Positions 51,305 to 59,241 of a stretch of 64,000 nt of DNA are shown here, piece by piece. The notes below the pieces were generated by a model, which ran no database searches, had not been told where the DNA came from, and saw nothing but the letters and a program-made list of their open reading frames with translations. This stretch comes from Victivallales bacterium (GTDB lineage: Bacteria > Verrucomicrobiota > Lentisphaeria > Oligosphaerales > Oligosphaeraceae): assembly GCA_017554445.1 (NCBI GenBank), contig JAFZIJ010000016.1, forward strand, positions 1 through 64,000. The letters run 5' to 3'. The translations under genes were made by a program, and so were the position numbers. How positions within the stretch are numbered: the stretch's first letter is position 1; every line of letters starts with the position of its first letter.

Positions 51305-52108
51305 TCAAGGCTTTTCGTTCAGAAAATCAGCCATTTCCTTCCAGAAGTCATCGCCAAGACAGTTGAACAAATCATTGTGGTCAGCTTCGGGCTGCAAGAC
51401 GAGCCGTTTACGACCTTGCGCCTTCTTGTAGAGCAACGTGCTGTTACGGACAGGAATGACGCTGTCTTTTTTGCCATGGAAGATCAATACAGGCGTTTTG
51501 CTTTTGGCTAAAAGACGATAGTTCAAGAACTTGTCGCCCGGAAGCGAGAATGGCAGGACGACATGCACGGCCGACGCGAACGGCGCGCAAAGGACAAGCG
51601 CCTTGGCCGGATATTTGGAAACCAAATGGCAGCTTGGACCGCTGCCGACGGAATAGCCGATGACTACGATGTCTTCCGGCTGGACATTCATTTCTTTTAC
51701 AAGAAAGTCGTAGGCGGCTTCGACGTCGTGGCAGGATTGTTTGGATGATGCTTTTCCGGTGGATGCGCCGTAACCCGCGTAGTCGTATGCGAAAATGCCA
51801 TAGCCATGCATCTGGAAGTTCTTGCAAAACAACTTGATATCCGTGATTCTCTGGTAGTTTCCATGACTGAAGAGGAAGACAGGCATGCCTTCCTTTCCTT
51901 CCATCCACAGAGCGTCCAGCGTTTCGCCATTGGAGGATAATTGACAGTTGCCCGCGGGGGGCGTGGGCGGCGGCGTCGGAAACAGTTGTTTTTCAATGGT
52001 TGAGCAGGAAATGAACATGGCAAGTAACGGTAAGATAAGAATGTAGAGCAGGCAACGGTATTGCCATGGGGAGAGGAAAGAAGGGAGTTTCATGGAATGT
52101 TCATGCAT
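51305..52108 (-). CDS. Alpha/beta hydrolase lipoprotein (serine aminopeptidase S33/BAAT-like)
   Basis: A 267-residue protein with a hydrophobic leader ending in MFISC, so lipidation at Cys35 is likely. The hydrolase core has VFLFSHGN, the nucleophile elbow VIGYSVGSGPS, an acid in FHGKKDSVIP and His in EADHNDLF. The pattern matches YfhR/BEM46-like hydrolases. Two starts are possible: 52108, six bases after the upstream gene's stop and so coupled, or 52093. Neither has a ribosome site. It probably forms one transcript with the heparinase-like gene upstream. Confidence 0.8.
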   Translation of the reverse strand: MHEHSMKLPSFLSPWQYRCLLYILILPLLAMFISCSTIEKQLFPTPPPTPPAGNCQLSSNGETLDALWMEGKEGMPVFLFSHGNYQRITDIKLFCKNFQMHGYGIFAYDYAGYGASTGKASSKQSCHDVEAAYDFLVKEMNVQPEDIVVIGYSVGSGPSCHLVSKYPAKALVLCAPFASAVHVVLPFSLPGDKFLNYRLLAKSKTPVLIFHGKKDSVIPVRNSTLLYKKAQGRKRLVLQPEADHNDLFNCLGDDFWKEMADFLNEKP

Positions 52109-52114
52109 TATTGG

Positions 52115-53851
52115 TTACAGCGGAAAGTTCAGCGTCAGCGAGCCTGCCGTGGCTTCCGGAGCCGTGATGAGCGTTCTGTAAAGCATGTCGCCCCAGTTGC
52201 TTGCAAGCCAGTCGTCATGGATTGGGAACGGCTCCGTCGTCTTGGGAAGAATGCAGTTGAAAAGCGGTTCGGGCGTTTCGTGGAGCAACGTCATGGTCGG
52301 TTTCAGAGGAGCGGAGGCCTTCCATTCGTCATGGACGGTTAGTGCTTTGCCATCGTATGTCAATGTCCGATAATAGGATATGAGACCGAGAGAGGCTGGA
52401 TAGCAGTCGCTGATCTCCATGCGGCAGGTGAAGGCGTTTTCATCTCCGCTGGCTTCGAACAGGCTGGCTTCGTGGCCTTTTCCCGCCTCTTGCGGGATGC
52501 CGTTGAAAACAAGCGGATTATGGCTCAGACCGCTCTGTGGATAGTTGTCGTAGCGCTGTTTGGAAAACGTCTTCTGGTCGTAGGTGGCTGAACCAAGATC
52601 GAGAACGGTGAAACGGCCATCTTTCGCGATGACAAACTGCCCGACGTCGTTGTGGTTGTGCGATTCATGATTGTGGCCGCCTTTCACCGCAATAAACAGA
52701 CTGTCACGTTTCATAAACAGTTGCTGTGTAGTCGGATAGACTTTGAAAGACCGTCTGGGGAGCGACAAGTCAGGACGGCGATTTGTAAACAGATCGAAGA
52801 GCGGCGGGATGATGGCGGAATGTGGCTTCGGGAAAATCGTCGTGCAATCGTCGAGCATGTCCGCCAAGGCGATGCCTTCCGGAACGCTTGCACGTTCGCA
52901 CATCGCGCGAAGCAATCCTGTATTGAGGGTGTGGCGACCGCCGTTGTCCGCAAAGTGAACGTTTCTGTTCTGATCGACCCACGCATCGACAATGTAGGTG
53001 CACATGTTCTTGAATTTCAAATCGTTGAAGCATGAGACAGTCCCATCTGAAGCGCGATACAGGCCTTCCATGAAGAGGAAGAATTTCGGCGGTGAGAGAT
53101 TCCAATAGCCTGGCCCTTCGTCGCAGCAGCCGTCTTCCGGATAGGCGTCGTAGTAATGATCGACGGACGGCATGAGAAGCCGCACATACGCGTCAAAACG
53201 TGACGGATCATCCGCGAAAATCGTGTTGGCTGTCCACAGGAGATTCGAGCAAATCCATGGCGTCCAGTTGTTCTTGCCGCGGCTCCAACCGAAGCGAGAA
53301 AGATCGCTTTCCGTCGAAACCAACAGCCGCCGAGTGACTTCCGATTTGATTCTTGCGACAAGATTCGGTGAAATTGCCGCCAGTTCGTCGCCCATGATTT
53401 CCAAAATCATCGCCATAAAGACACCTGTTTCGGCGGCGAAAAGATCGACGATTTCGTATTCGATTGTCGGCAACGGATCCCGCTGGGGAAGCTTCTCGCC
53501 TCCGACGCGTGTATGCGCGGGCACGCACCAGACTGGCTCGCCGAAAATCGCCCAGATGTAGTCGATGATTTTGTCGAGAAAACGGCCATTGTATTCAAGT
53601 CCTTCCGCTAGAACGAGTGACGACAAGTTGATACGTCGTGCGAAATAATCCGCTTCGTAGCGGGAGCGGTTGCCGTTGCGGACGTATTCCATGAATTGAC
53701 CGGCCGTCAACTGCGGGACGGGAAACGGCAGGACTTCCTCCGCCTTCGACAGAATGGCGGAGACCAGCGGGCGTTTCTCATCGGAAACCGACAGCTTGCC
53801 CCAAATCTCTCGTTCTGAAATCTTTGGAAATGCTTTGAATGGATGGAACAT
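52115..53851 (-). CDS. Cytoplasmic heparinase II/III-like protein
   Basis: A 578-residue protein without a signal peptide (MFHPFKAFPKISERE). The first 350 residues fit the alpha/alpha-toroid half. The beta half includes KGGHNHESHNHNDVGQFVI (390-408), the His-rich core of the heparinase II/III family, followed by VLDLGSATYD. Without a leader it should act on oligosaccharides already imported, complementing the secreted lyase at 3651. The lipoprotein hydrolase gene follows six bases downstream. Whether it is a lyase for heparinoid, alginate or another uronate oligomer is unknown. Confidence 0.87.
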   Translation of the reverse strand: MFHPFKAFPKISEREIWGKLSVSDEKRPLVSAILSKAEEVLPFPVPQLTAGQFMEYVRNGNRSRYEADYFARRINLSSLVLAEGLEYNGRFLDKIIDYIWAIFGEPVWCVPAHTRVGGEKLPQRDPLPTIEYEIVDLFAAETGVFMAMILEIMGDELAAISPNLVARIKSEVTRRLLVSTESDLSRFGWSRGKNNWTPWICSNLLWTANTIFADDPSRFDAYVRLLMPSVDHYYDAYPEDGCCDEGPGYWNLSPPKFFLFMEGLYRASDGTVSCFNDLKFKNMCTYIVDAWVDQNRNVHFADNGGRHTLNTGLLRAMCERASVPEGIALADMLDDCTTIFPKPHSAIIPPLFDLFTNRRPDLSLPRRSFKVYPTTQQLFMKRDSLFIAVKGGHNHESHNHNDVGQFVIAKDGRFTVLDLGSATYDQKTFSKQRYDNYPQSGLSHNPLVFNGIPQEAGKGHEASLFEASGDENAFTCRMEISDCYPASLGLISYYRTLTYDGKALTVHDEWKASAPLKPTMTLLHETPEPLFNCILPKTTEPFPIHDDWLASNWGDMLYRTLITAPEATAGSLTLNFPL

Positions 53852-53920
53852 GGTGTTTTATATTAGACAATAGGAAATTTGCAGATAATATCCTGCAAAA
53901 TTTGGCTTTTTCAAAAAAGA

Positions 53921-53948
53921 AAAGGACAAAAGAAAACTTTTGTCCTTT
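53921..53948 (-). terminator. Terminator of the leucine-rich repeat gene
   Basis: AAAGGACAAAAG (53921-53932), AAAA loop, CTTTTGTCCTTT (53937-53948): a perfect 12-bp stem. Read on the minus strand it is followed by TCTTTTTTGA, and it lies 77 bp past the stop of the 54025 gene. Confidence 0.88.
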
Positions 53949-54024
53949 GAAAAACAAAACGAATGATCCATGCCAAGCACTGCTAGTGACATCCATGGAG
54001 TCTGGTGTTAGCAGACTCTATGGA

Positions 54025-55566
54025 TTATGCTTCAGCGTTTGGGCAACCGTCAAAAGCATCATGGCTGATTTCCGTAACACTGTCTGGTATGACGACATTC
54101 GTCAAATGGGTGCATTCCGCAAAGGCAAGTTTACCGATTGTCTCCACGCCATTGGATATGACGACTTTTTTCAAGTGCTCGCAACCAGCGAATGCTGAAT
54201 CGTAGATATCCTTGACATTGGGCGGTATGGTGATGCTTCTTAAACTTTTGCAAGAAGCAAATGCTTCTTCCCCAATTACTTCAACATTATTGGGGATGGT
54301 GATATTATTCAGTCGTGAACAACCTTCGAACATCCACTCGCCGATTTCCGTTATGCTTTTTGATAAAATGATGTCGGTGAGGTTTGAGCATTCATTAAAG
54401 GCGGCACCACCGATTTCCTGGACGCTGTCGGATATGATGACTTTGGCCAGGCTTGTGCATTGGGAAAATGCTCCGTAACCGATTTTCGTGATGCTGTCAG
54501 GTATGATAAAATTGCTCAAGCTCGTACAACTTGCGAACGCATAATCGCCGATTTTCTTGACACTTTTGGGGATGTTGACCTGTGTCAACCCCGTGCAATC
54601 TGAAAATGCCCCGTCTTTAATTTCATCAATACCATCTGGTATAGTAACAATACCAGTCGCCGAAGGCCAAGCTTCAAGTTTTTTACCGATGCAAATCATC
54701 GGTACGCAAGAACAACCAACAAATGCACGATAACCGAGTTTTTTGAGGCCTTTGGGAATGTTGACGCGGCTCAAAGACGGGCAATCATGAAATGCACGAT
54801 CGCCGATTTTCGTGACGCTTTCCGGAATAGTGACGCTGGTCAGAGCTTTGCAGTATTGGAAAGCCTCGGCACCGATTTCCGTGACACCTTCTAGAATTGT
54901 GACGCTGGTCAGGCTCGTACAGTTATAAAATGCATTGTCACCGATTTTCGTGACACCTTTGGGAATTGTGACGCTGGTCAGGCTCGTGCAGTTATAAAAT
55001 GCCCTTTTACCGATTTGGGTAATATTGTCTGGTAAGGTGATTGCTCCAGAAGCAGACGGCCAAGCTACGAGACAACCGTCTTGACATATCATTGGCAAGG
55101 AAGTGCAGCCATAGAATACACTGCCGTCACACTTCTCAAAACAAAGGGGAAGTGTGACTTCGGTCAAGGCTGTACAGTGATTAAACGCCTTGTAACCAAT
55201 TTTCGTGATGTCGTCTGGAAGAATAACACAGATCAAGCTTGTGCAATTATTGAATGCATAGTCGTCAATTGTTGTGACACTGTCAGGTATGTTGATATTA
55301 GTTAAATTCTTGCAGTTTTTGAACGCGTTTTCTCCGATTTTCTCAAGACCAGATGGTAATTCCACCTCGCATAAGTCTTCGAAATTCATGAACGCACCAT
55401 CTCCGATAACGGAAATTCCCTTGCCGATGATCAGCTTTTTAACTCCCTTGCAAATTGTACCAGAGGATTTGCAAAAAATGTCCTTGATCTTGTGCGGCTC
55501 TGATTTAGACACGTACTTTGAACCAACTTCAATGACCAGCGTTTCTTTTTCGTTGAATTTTTTCAT
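54025..55566 (-). CDS. BspA-type leucine-rich repeat protein
   Basis: A 513-residue protein made of about 20 LRR_5 (Treponema pallidum/BspA) repeats of 23 residues, consensus LTSVTIPEGVTKIGDNAF-YNCTS. The start is set at 55566 because AAGGAGG lies 6-8 bp upstream. No signal peptide or anchor is visible, so it is cytoplasmic or exported by another route. Twice the ladder is broken by a variant block with MICxDGCLVAWPSASG and MICIGKKLEAWPSATG, about 135 residues apart. Codon use is more AT-rich than in the neighbours, suggesting acquisition. BspA-like proteins usually bind host or bacterial surfaces; the role here is open. Confidence 0.9.
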   Translation of the reverse strand: MKKFNEKETLVIEVGSKYVSKSEPHKIKDIFCKSSGTICKGVKKLIIGKGISVIGDGAFMNFEDLCEVELPSGLEKIGENAFKNCKNLTNINIPDSVTTIDDYAFNNCTSLICVILPDDITKIGYKAFNHCTALTEVTLPLCFEKCDGSVFYGCTSLPMICQDGCLVAWPSASGAITLPDNITQIGKRAFYNCTSLTSVTIPKGVTKIGDNAFYNCTSLTSVTILEGVTEIGAEAFQYCKALTSVTIPESVTKIGDRAFHDCPSLSRVNIPKGLKKLGYRAFVGCSCVPMICIGKKLEAWPSATGIVTIPDGIDEIKDGAFSDCTGLTQVNIPKSVKKIGDYAFASCTSLSNFIIPDSITKIGYGAFSQCTSLAKVIISDSVQEIGGAAFNECSNLTDIILSKSITEIGEWMFEGCSRLNNITIPNNVEVIGEEAFASCKSLRSITIPPNVKDIYDSAFAGCEHLKKVVISNGVETIGKLAFAECTHLTNVVIPDSVTEISHDAFDGCPNAEA

Positions 55567-56097
55567 TGTTTCCTCCTTCTCTGAAACACTTTTTTTACTA
55601 TTGTCAAAAATCGACTTAGTTAGCAAAAGATCAAGGAGAGAATTTGATAGAGGAAATCTCCAGTTCCCTTTTTTTTAAATACTCTGACCTCAATCCTGAT
55701 TATCAATTTATTTTTGTTTCATTGTTTGTCAAGTCCATTCCACGATTATTTTTTGAAAAATGTCTCCACAGGTATTTTTTTTGTGATGGTAGAGAGGAGA
55801 CTGAAAATATGTTCTTTGAACTGGCTTGAACATTGTCAGGCATCTGGGGGACGCCCATCCACATGCTGCCGCCCATCGTGAAAAAGGGCAATTTCTGGCT
55901 CAAATAAAAGAACCAAATAGAGCGGATTTGCAGGGGCATGTATAAAACTCTTTGCTTATAATTTGCTTATCTTTAGGGGAAACATGTGGAATTTGTACGT
56001 AATTCGTGATGACACTGATAAAATCATGCTAGTATGTATTCGTTTTAAGAGCAACAATAAAAAAGCCTGCAAATCGTTGGAAATGCAGGCTTTAAGA
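55567..56097. other. 531-bp AT-rich gap, possible gene remnant
   Basis: No convincing gene is found. On the minus strand 55939-55805 reads about 45 residues of plausible coding sequence (MPLQIRSIWFFYLSQKLPFF, then TMGGSMWMGVPQMPD) before passing into AT-rich DNA with no recognisable domain and a stop at 55703. It could be the start of a truncated gene. The right end holds the tRNA-Arg terminator. Confidence 0.4.
56062..56093 (-). terminator. Rho-independent terminator of tRNA-Arg
   Basis: On the minus strand AAAGCCTGCA (56093-56084) pairs with TGCAGGCTTT (56071-56062), followed by TTTTATT. It starts five bases past the tRNA CCA. Confidence 0.9.
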
Positions 56098-56173
56098 TGG
56101 TACCCGGGGCGGGAATTGAACCCGCGACCAATGGTTTAGGAAACCACTGCTCTATCCACTGAGCTACCCAGGC
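56098..56173 (-). tRNA. tRNA-Arg (anticodon CCU)
   Basis: A 76-nt cloverleaf on the minus strand with encoded CCA. Acceptor GCCTGGG/CCCGGGT with two G-T pairs, D arm GCTC-AGTGGATA-GAGC, anticodon stem GTGGT/ACCAT with loop TTCCTAA (anticodon CCT), T arm GCGGG-TTCAATT-CCCGC, discriminator A. It reads AGG codons. Confidence 0.95.
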
Positions 56174-56320
56174 GTCAACAAACTTAATATAGAGGAAAAA
56201 GGTGTTTTTACAACCAGCAGGCATTCACAAGGCCGTTTTTTCCGTTAAAGCCATTGCGTGAGAGGCATTTGAACTGGAGGCTTGAGTGATTATATTTTTT
56301 CAAAAGAAGTGATATTTTAT

Positions 56321-56384
56321 TTTTGCCAACGGCGGGACGCCGTCGCTACAACTTTTGCCAACGGCGGGACGCCGTCGCTACAAC
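56321..56384. repeat. Two tandem 32-bp palindrome-containing units
   Basis: The 32-bp unit from TTTTGCCAAC to GCTACAAC is duplicated exactly (56321-56352 and 56353-56384). Each holds ACGGCG-GGA-CGCCGT, the same palindromic core as in the 23-bp units at 26878 (ACGGCG-AGA-CGCCGT). It ends three bases before the ribosome site of the amidohydrolase. Confidence 0.92.
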
Positions 56385-56399
56385 TCAAAGGAAAACATC

Positions 56400-57293
56400 A
56401 TGTTCATCGACAGCCATGCCCATGCATTCAGACGCCCCATACCGTTTGTCGTCAAATTCTGCACCGTCGATGAATTGCTGAAACGGTATGATGATGCGGG
56501 CATCGAAAAGGGCATTCTCATGCCGGTCGTCAATTCGGAAGTCTATCTGCCGCAGGCAAATGAAGATATTCTCGACATGGTCGCCGCGCATCCCGACCGC
56601 TTGGCGGCGTTCTGCAACATTGATCCGCGCGCGATTTCCAATTCCATCCATGCGCCGCTGGACAAGATCCTGCAATATTATAAGGATCTGGGTTGCAAAG
56701 GTGTCGGCGAAATCATGCCCAATCTGCCGATGCTGGATCCCATGGTGCAGAATCTCTTCGCCTGCGCGGAAAAGGTTGGGCTGCCGGTCACGACCGACGG
56801 CTCCATGATTGTCGGCGGCGATTTCGGTCTTCAAGACGAGCCTGGCCTGCCACAGCTTGAATACACGTTGGCGCGGTTTCCCGATTTGAAATACATCGCG
56901 CATGGCCCGATTTTCTGGGGGGAACTCGGTGGTTTCAAGACGCCTGCGCAACGCAAGCCCGTCATGAAAGCCAATGGTGGGCAGACGTATTATTTTGCAC
57001 CGCAAGGGCCGTTGACGGGAGAATGCGTCGTCCATTCATTGTTCAGACGATTTCCGAATCTTATGGCGGAACTGTCTGACGCGTATATGGTTCTGAACTG
57101 CGATCATGCGTATGCCGCGCGTTTTCTGACGGAATTTCAGGACCGTCTGTTTTTCGGGACGGATATCTGCGGCTTCGGCCATCGTTTCACGATGATGGAA
57201 TTGCTTTTGAAGCTTCGCGATGACGGCAGTCTTCCGGAAGACGCCTTCCGGAAGATCGCTCATGACAATGCGAGTAAATACTTTGATTTATAA
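56400..57293 (+). CDS. Amidohydrolase family protein (metal-dependent TIM barrel)
   Basis: A 297-residue cytoplasmic protein. The start at 56400 follows AAAGGA; the longer frame from 56355 would translate the upstream tandem repeat. MFIDSHAHAF carries the HxH motif (His6, His8). Further metal-site candidates are His in KYIAHGPIFWGE and Asp in FFGTDICGFGHRF near the C-terminus. It is paralogous to the partial gene at 1-605. Amidohydrolase_2 proteins include lactonases and decarboxylases, and the substrate here is unknown. It lies downstream of tRNA-Arg (opposite strand) and convergent with the sialidase gene. Confidence 0.86.
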   Translation: MFIDSHAHAFRRPIPFVVKFCTVDELLKRYDDAGIEKGILMPVVNSEVYLPQANEDILDMVAAHPDRLAAFCNIDPRAISNSIHAPLDKILQYYKDLGCKGVGEIMPNLPMLDPMVQNLFACAEKVGLPVTTDGSMIVGGDFGLQDEPGLPQLEYTLARFPDLKYIAHGPIFWGELGGFKTPAQRKPVMKANGGQTYYFAPQGPLTGECVVHSLFRRFPNLMAELSDAYMVLNCDHAYAARFLTEFQDRLFFGTDICGFGHRFTMMELLLKLRDDGSLPEDAFRKIAHDNASKYFDL

Positions 57294-57302
57294 GCGACGC
57301 AA

Positions 57303-57443
57303 GGGACAGAAGAGACGAAAACGACTGAATAGCTGGATTTTCTGGATGATTTGGATATACTGGAATAGATTTTCCAGAACATCCAGAATATCCAGAACAT
57401 CCAGAATATAAATACCATAAGCCATTGGCCATCAGCCATCAGC
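57303..57443. repeat. Composite of three word arrays between convergent genes
   Basis: GGGACAGAA, GAGACGAAA, ACGACTGAA at 9 bp (57303-57329); CTGGATTTT, CTGGATGAT, TTGGATATA, CTGGAATAG then TCCAGAACA, TCCAGAATA, TCCAGAACA, TCCAGAATA at 9 bp (57332-57408); and CCATAAG, CCATTGG, CCATCAG, CCATCAG at 7 bp (57414-57441). The middle array is a 4+4 stepped hairpin. Confidence 0.88.
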
Positions 57444-57459
57444 ACACGCCGAAGGCGGG

Positions 57460-59178
57460 TTACTTGAACCATGATTCATCAATTTCGCGGCCCAGCAGAT
57501 AGAACTTCTTGTCGGGGAACCAGAGAATGCCTTTGCCGTCGATGACCGTGTAGCTGGTATAGAAGGAATTGCCGCCTTTGCGCGGCGCGAAGAGTTTCGG
57601 CTCCGCGAATTGAATAGGTTGTTCCGCATCCGGATCAAAGTGCCCTGCAATGAGATACAACGGTCCGCGCGGCTGATAGGCATTGGGCAATGACGGATCA
57701 AATGTGTTGTGAACCAAAGCAAAATACATGCCGCTGGCGGCTTCGCAACCTTTCCAATCGTAAAGCGGGCAGGGCGAACGCGGATGCTTGTAGGGATTGC
57801 CATGACGGTCTTTCAACTGCTTCGTCGGCTCCCATGTGACGCCGCCGTCGCGGCTCTGCGACCATAGCGGCGAACCGCAGCTGCTGCGCATCATGGCGAA
57901 AAGACGTCCATCAGGCAACTTAACGATGGCCGCCTCTTCGGCGGCCGGTTCGTAGTCGTTGAGCTTCGGAGCGGTCAACGCGGCGCGATTCGTCGAAAAA
58001 TGCGTCAAATGAATCTTTTCGACAGGCGGATCGTCGTCGATATTGTCATATTGCAGGAAGTCGATCTTGCAACCGAACTTTTCATCGTAGGGGGCCTTGC
58101 CGTGACGGGAGACGCCGACGTAAAAGCGGCCATCCTGTCCTAAACGCAAGGGGCGCTGCCAGTTGCACCAACTTGGCGGGATGAGCGGATTAGCGGGATC
58201 GTTGTCCATGCGGACGGTCATGGGCACCATCTTGGGCGGCGTCCATGTTTCGCCGTCGTCGTCGGAATAGGCGCCGAACATCTGTCCGCAATGCGGTCCA
58301 GCGCTGGTGGTCTGCTGGTTCCACAGGCAGTAGATGCGGCCGCTTTTGGAAATCATCGGCTGCTGCCAGCTGGCGAGCAGGCCTGGATTCTTCTTGTTGT
58401 GCGAGCCTGCGAGAATGACGGGTTCCGTCCATGTACGGCCTTTGTCCGCGCTTTTCGCGAAGGCGATATGCTGGTCTGGCTCGGATTCTCTGGAAGCTTG
58501 CGTCCAGAAGGCGAAAAGCATCTGGTTCTGCGGTTTATAAATGACTTGGAAGTGGTCGTTGTAGGTGTCGCCCGGCTTGGAGATGTCCCGTTTTGTGACG
58601 TCTATCGGTTGTTTCGGAATGAACACAAGATAGTCAGGGCGGTTGATGGCGAGGTCGTGGGCATATCCTTCGTAAGGTGTTCCTTTTAATTGGTCAATGA
58701 TTCGCTGAACATTTTCCGACAGCTTCCATGACTGATTCGAAACATCGAATCCCGCGATAATGGCCCATTTGTTCAGCGTGAAACTTTCGCCTTCACGGAC
58801 GTTTTTCTGCCAGACGCGCGTCACGTCACAGGCATTGGAACCATGCGGCTGGAACGGCGGAATGTCTTCACGAAGTGTAAATCCATGTTCTTTTAATATA
58901 GGTGCTTGCGAAAATTGCGAGCCTTCGAACGGCGTCAAAACCGTCAGCGAACCTTCCCGTTGAACTTTCACTGTGACTTTTCCGTCGATTTCCGCGCAAA
59001 GGAAATCCATGCCGCGGATGGCTTCTGGTGGCGCATACATTTGATAATTGCGATCCGCATAGAGGAAAGCGCCTTCCTCAAATTTGCCAAATGTATAGCC
59101 TTCAAATGGTTGCAGAAGCGCGGGAGCGGCCTGCACGAACGGAGCCACGGATAATAGGAGAAGAAGATGTTTTGTCAT
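57460..59178 (-). CDS. Secreted exo-sialidase-like protein (Asp-box beta-propeller)
   Basis: A 572-residue exported protein with a signal peptide ending at PFVQA|APAL. Residues 20-200 are a beta-rich N-domain. Residues 215-560 form the propeller, with Asp boxes SADKGRTW, SDDDGETW and SRDGGVTW, and the loops RPLRLGQDGRFYVGVSRHG and FAMMRSSCGSPLW. The FRIP arginine is not certain. Enzymes with this fold release terminal sialic acid or related sugars, so it may pair with the sialidase-esterase fusion at 11465. It is not obviously in an operon. Confidence 0.8.
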   Translation of the reverse strand: MTKHLLLLLSVAPFVQAAPALLQPFEGYTFGKFEEGAFLYADRNYQMYAPPEAIRGMDFLCAEIDGKVTVKVQREGSLTVLTPFEGSQFSQAPILKEHGFTLREDIPPFQPHGSNACDVTRVWQKNVREGESFTLNKWAIIAGFDVSNQSWKLSENVQRIIDQLKGTPYEGYAHDLAINRPDYLVFIPKQPIDVTKRDISKPGDTYNDHFQVIYKPQNQMLFAFWTQASRESEPDQHIAFAKSADKGRTWTEPVILAGSHNKKNPGLLASWQQPMISKSGRIYCLWNQQTTSAGPHCGQMFGAYSDDDGETWTPPKMVPMTVRMDNDPANPLIPPSWCNWQRPLRLGQDGRFYVGVSRHGKAPYDEKFGCKIDFLQYDNIDDDPPVEKIHLTHFSTNRAALTAPKLNDYEPAAEEAAIVKLPDGRLFAMMRSSCGSPLWSQSRDGGVTWEPTKQLKDRHGNPYKHPRSPCPLYDWKGCEAASGMYFALVHNTFDPSLPNAYQPRGPLYLIAGHFDPDAEQPIQFAEPKLFAPRKGGNSFYTSYTVIDGKGILWFPDKKFYLLGREIDESWFK

Positions 59179-59195
59179 GGGAGTACCAAGATAAA

Positions 59196-59241
59196 GAAGG
59201 ACGAAAGGGACTAAAACGACTAAAGGGACTAAAGCGACTAA
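59196..59241. repeat. GACTAAAGG 9-bp word array
   Basis: GACGAAAGG, GACTAAAAC, GACTAAAGG, GACTAAAGC, GACTAAAGT stand at exact 9-bp spacing between two minus-strand genes, running up to the stop codon of the DUF4340 gene. Confidence 0.88.
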
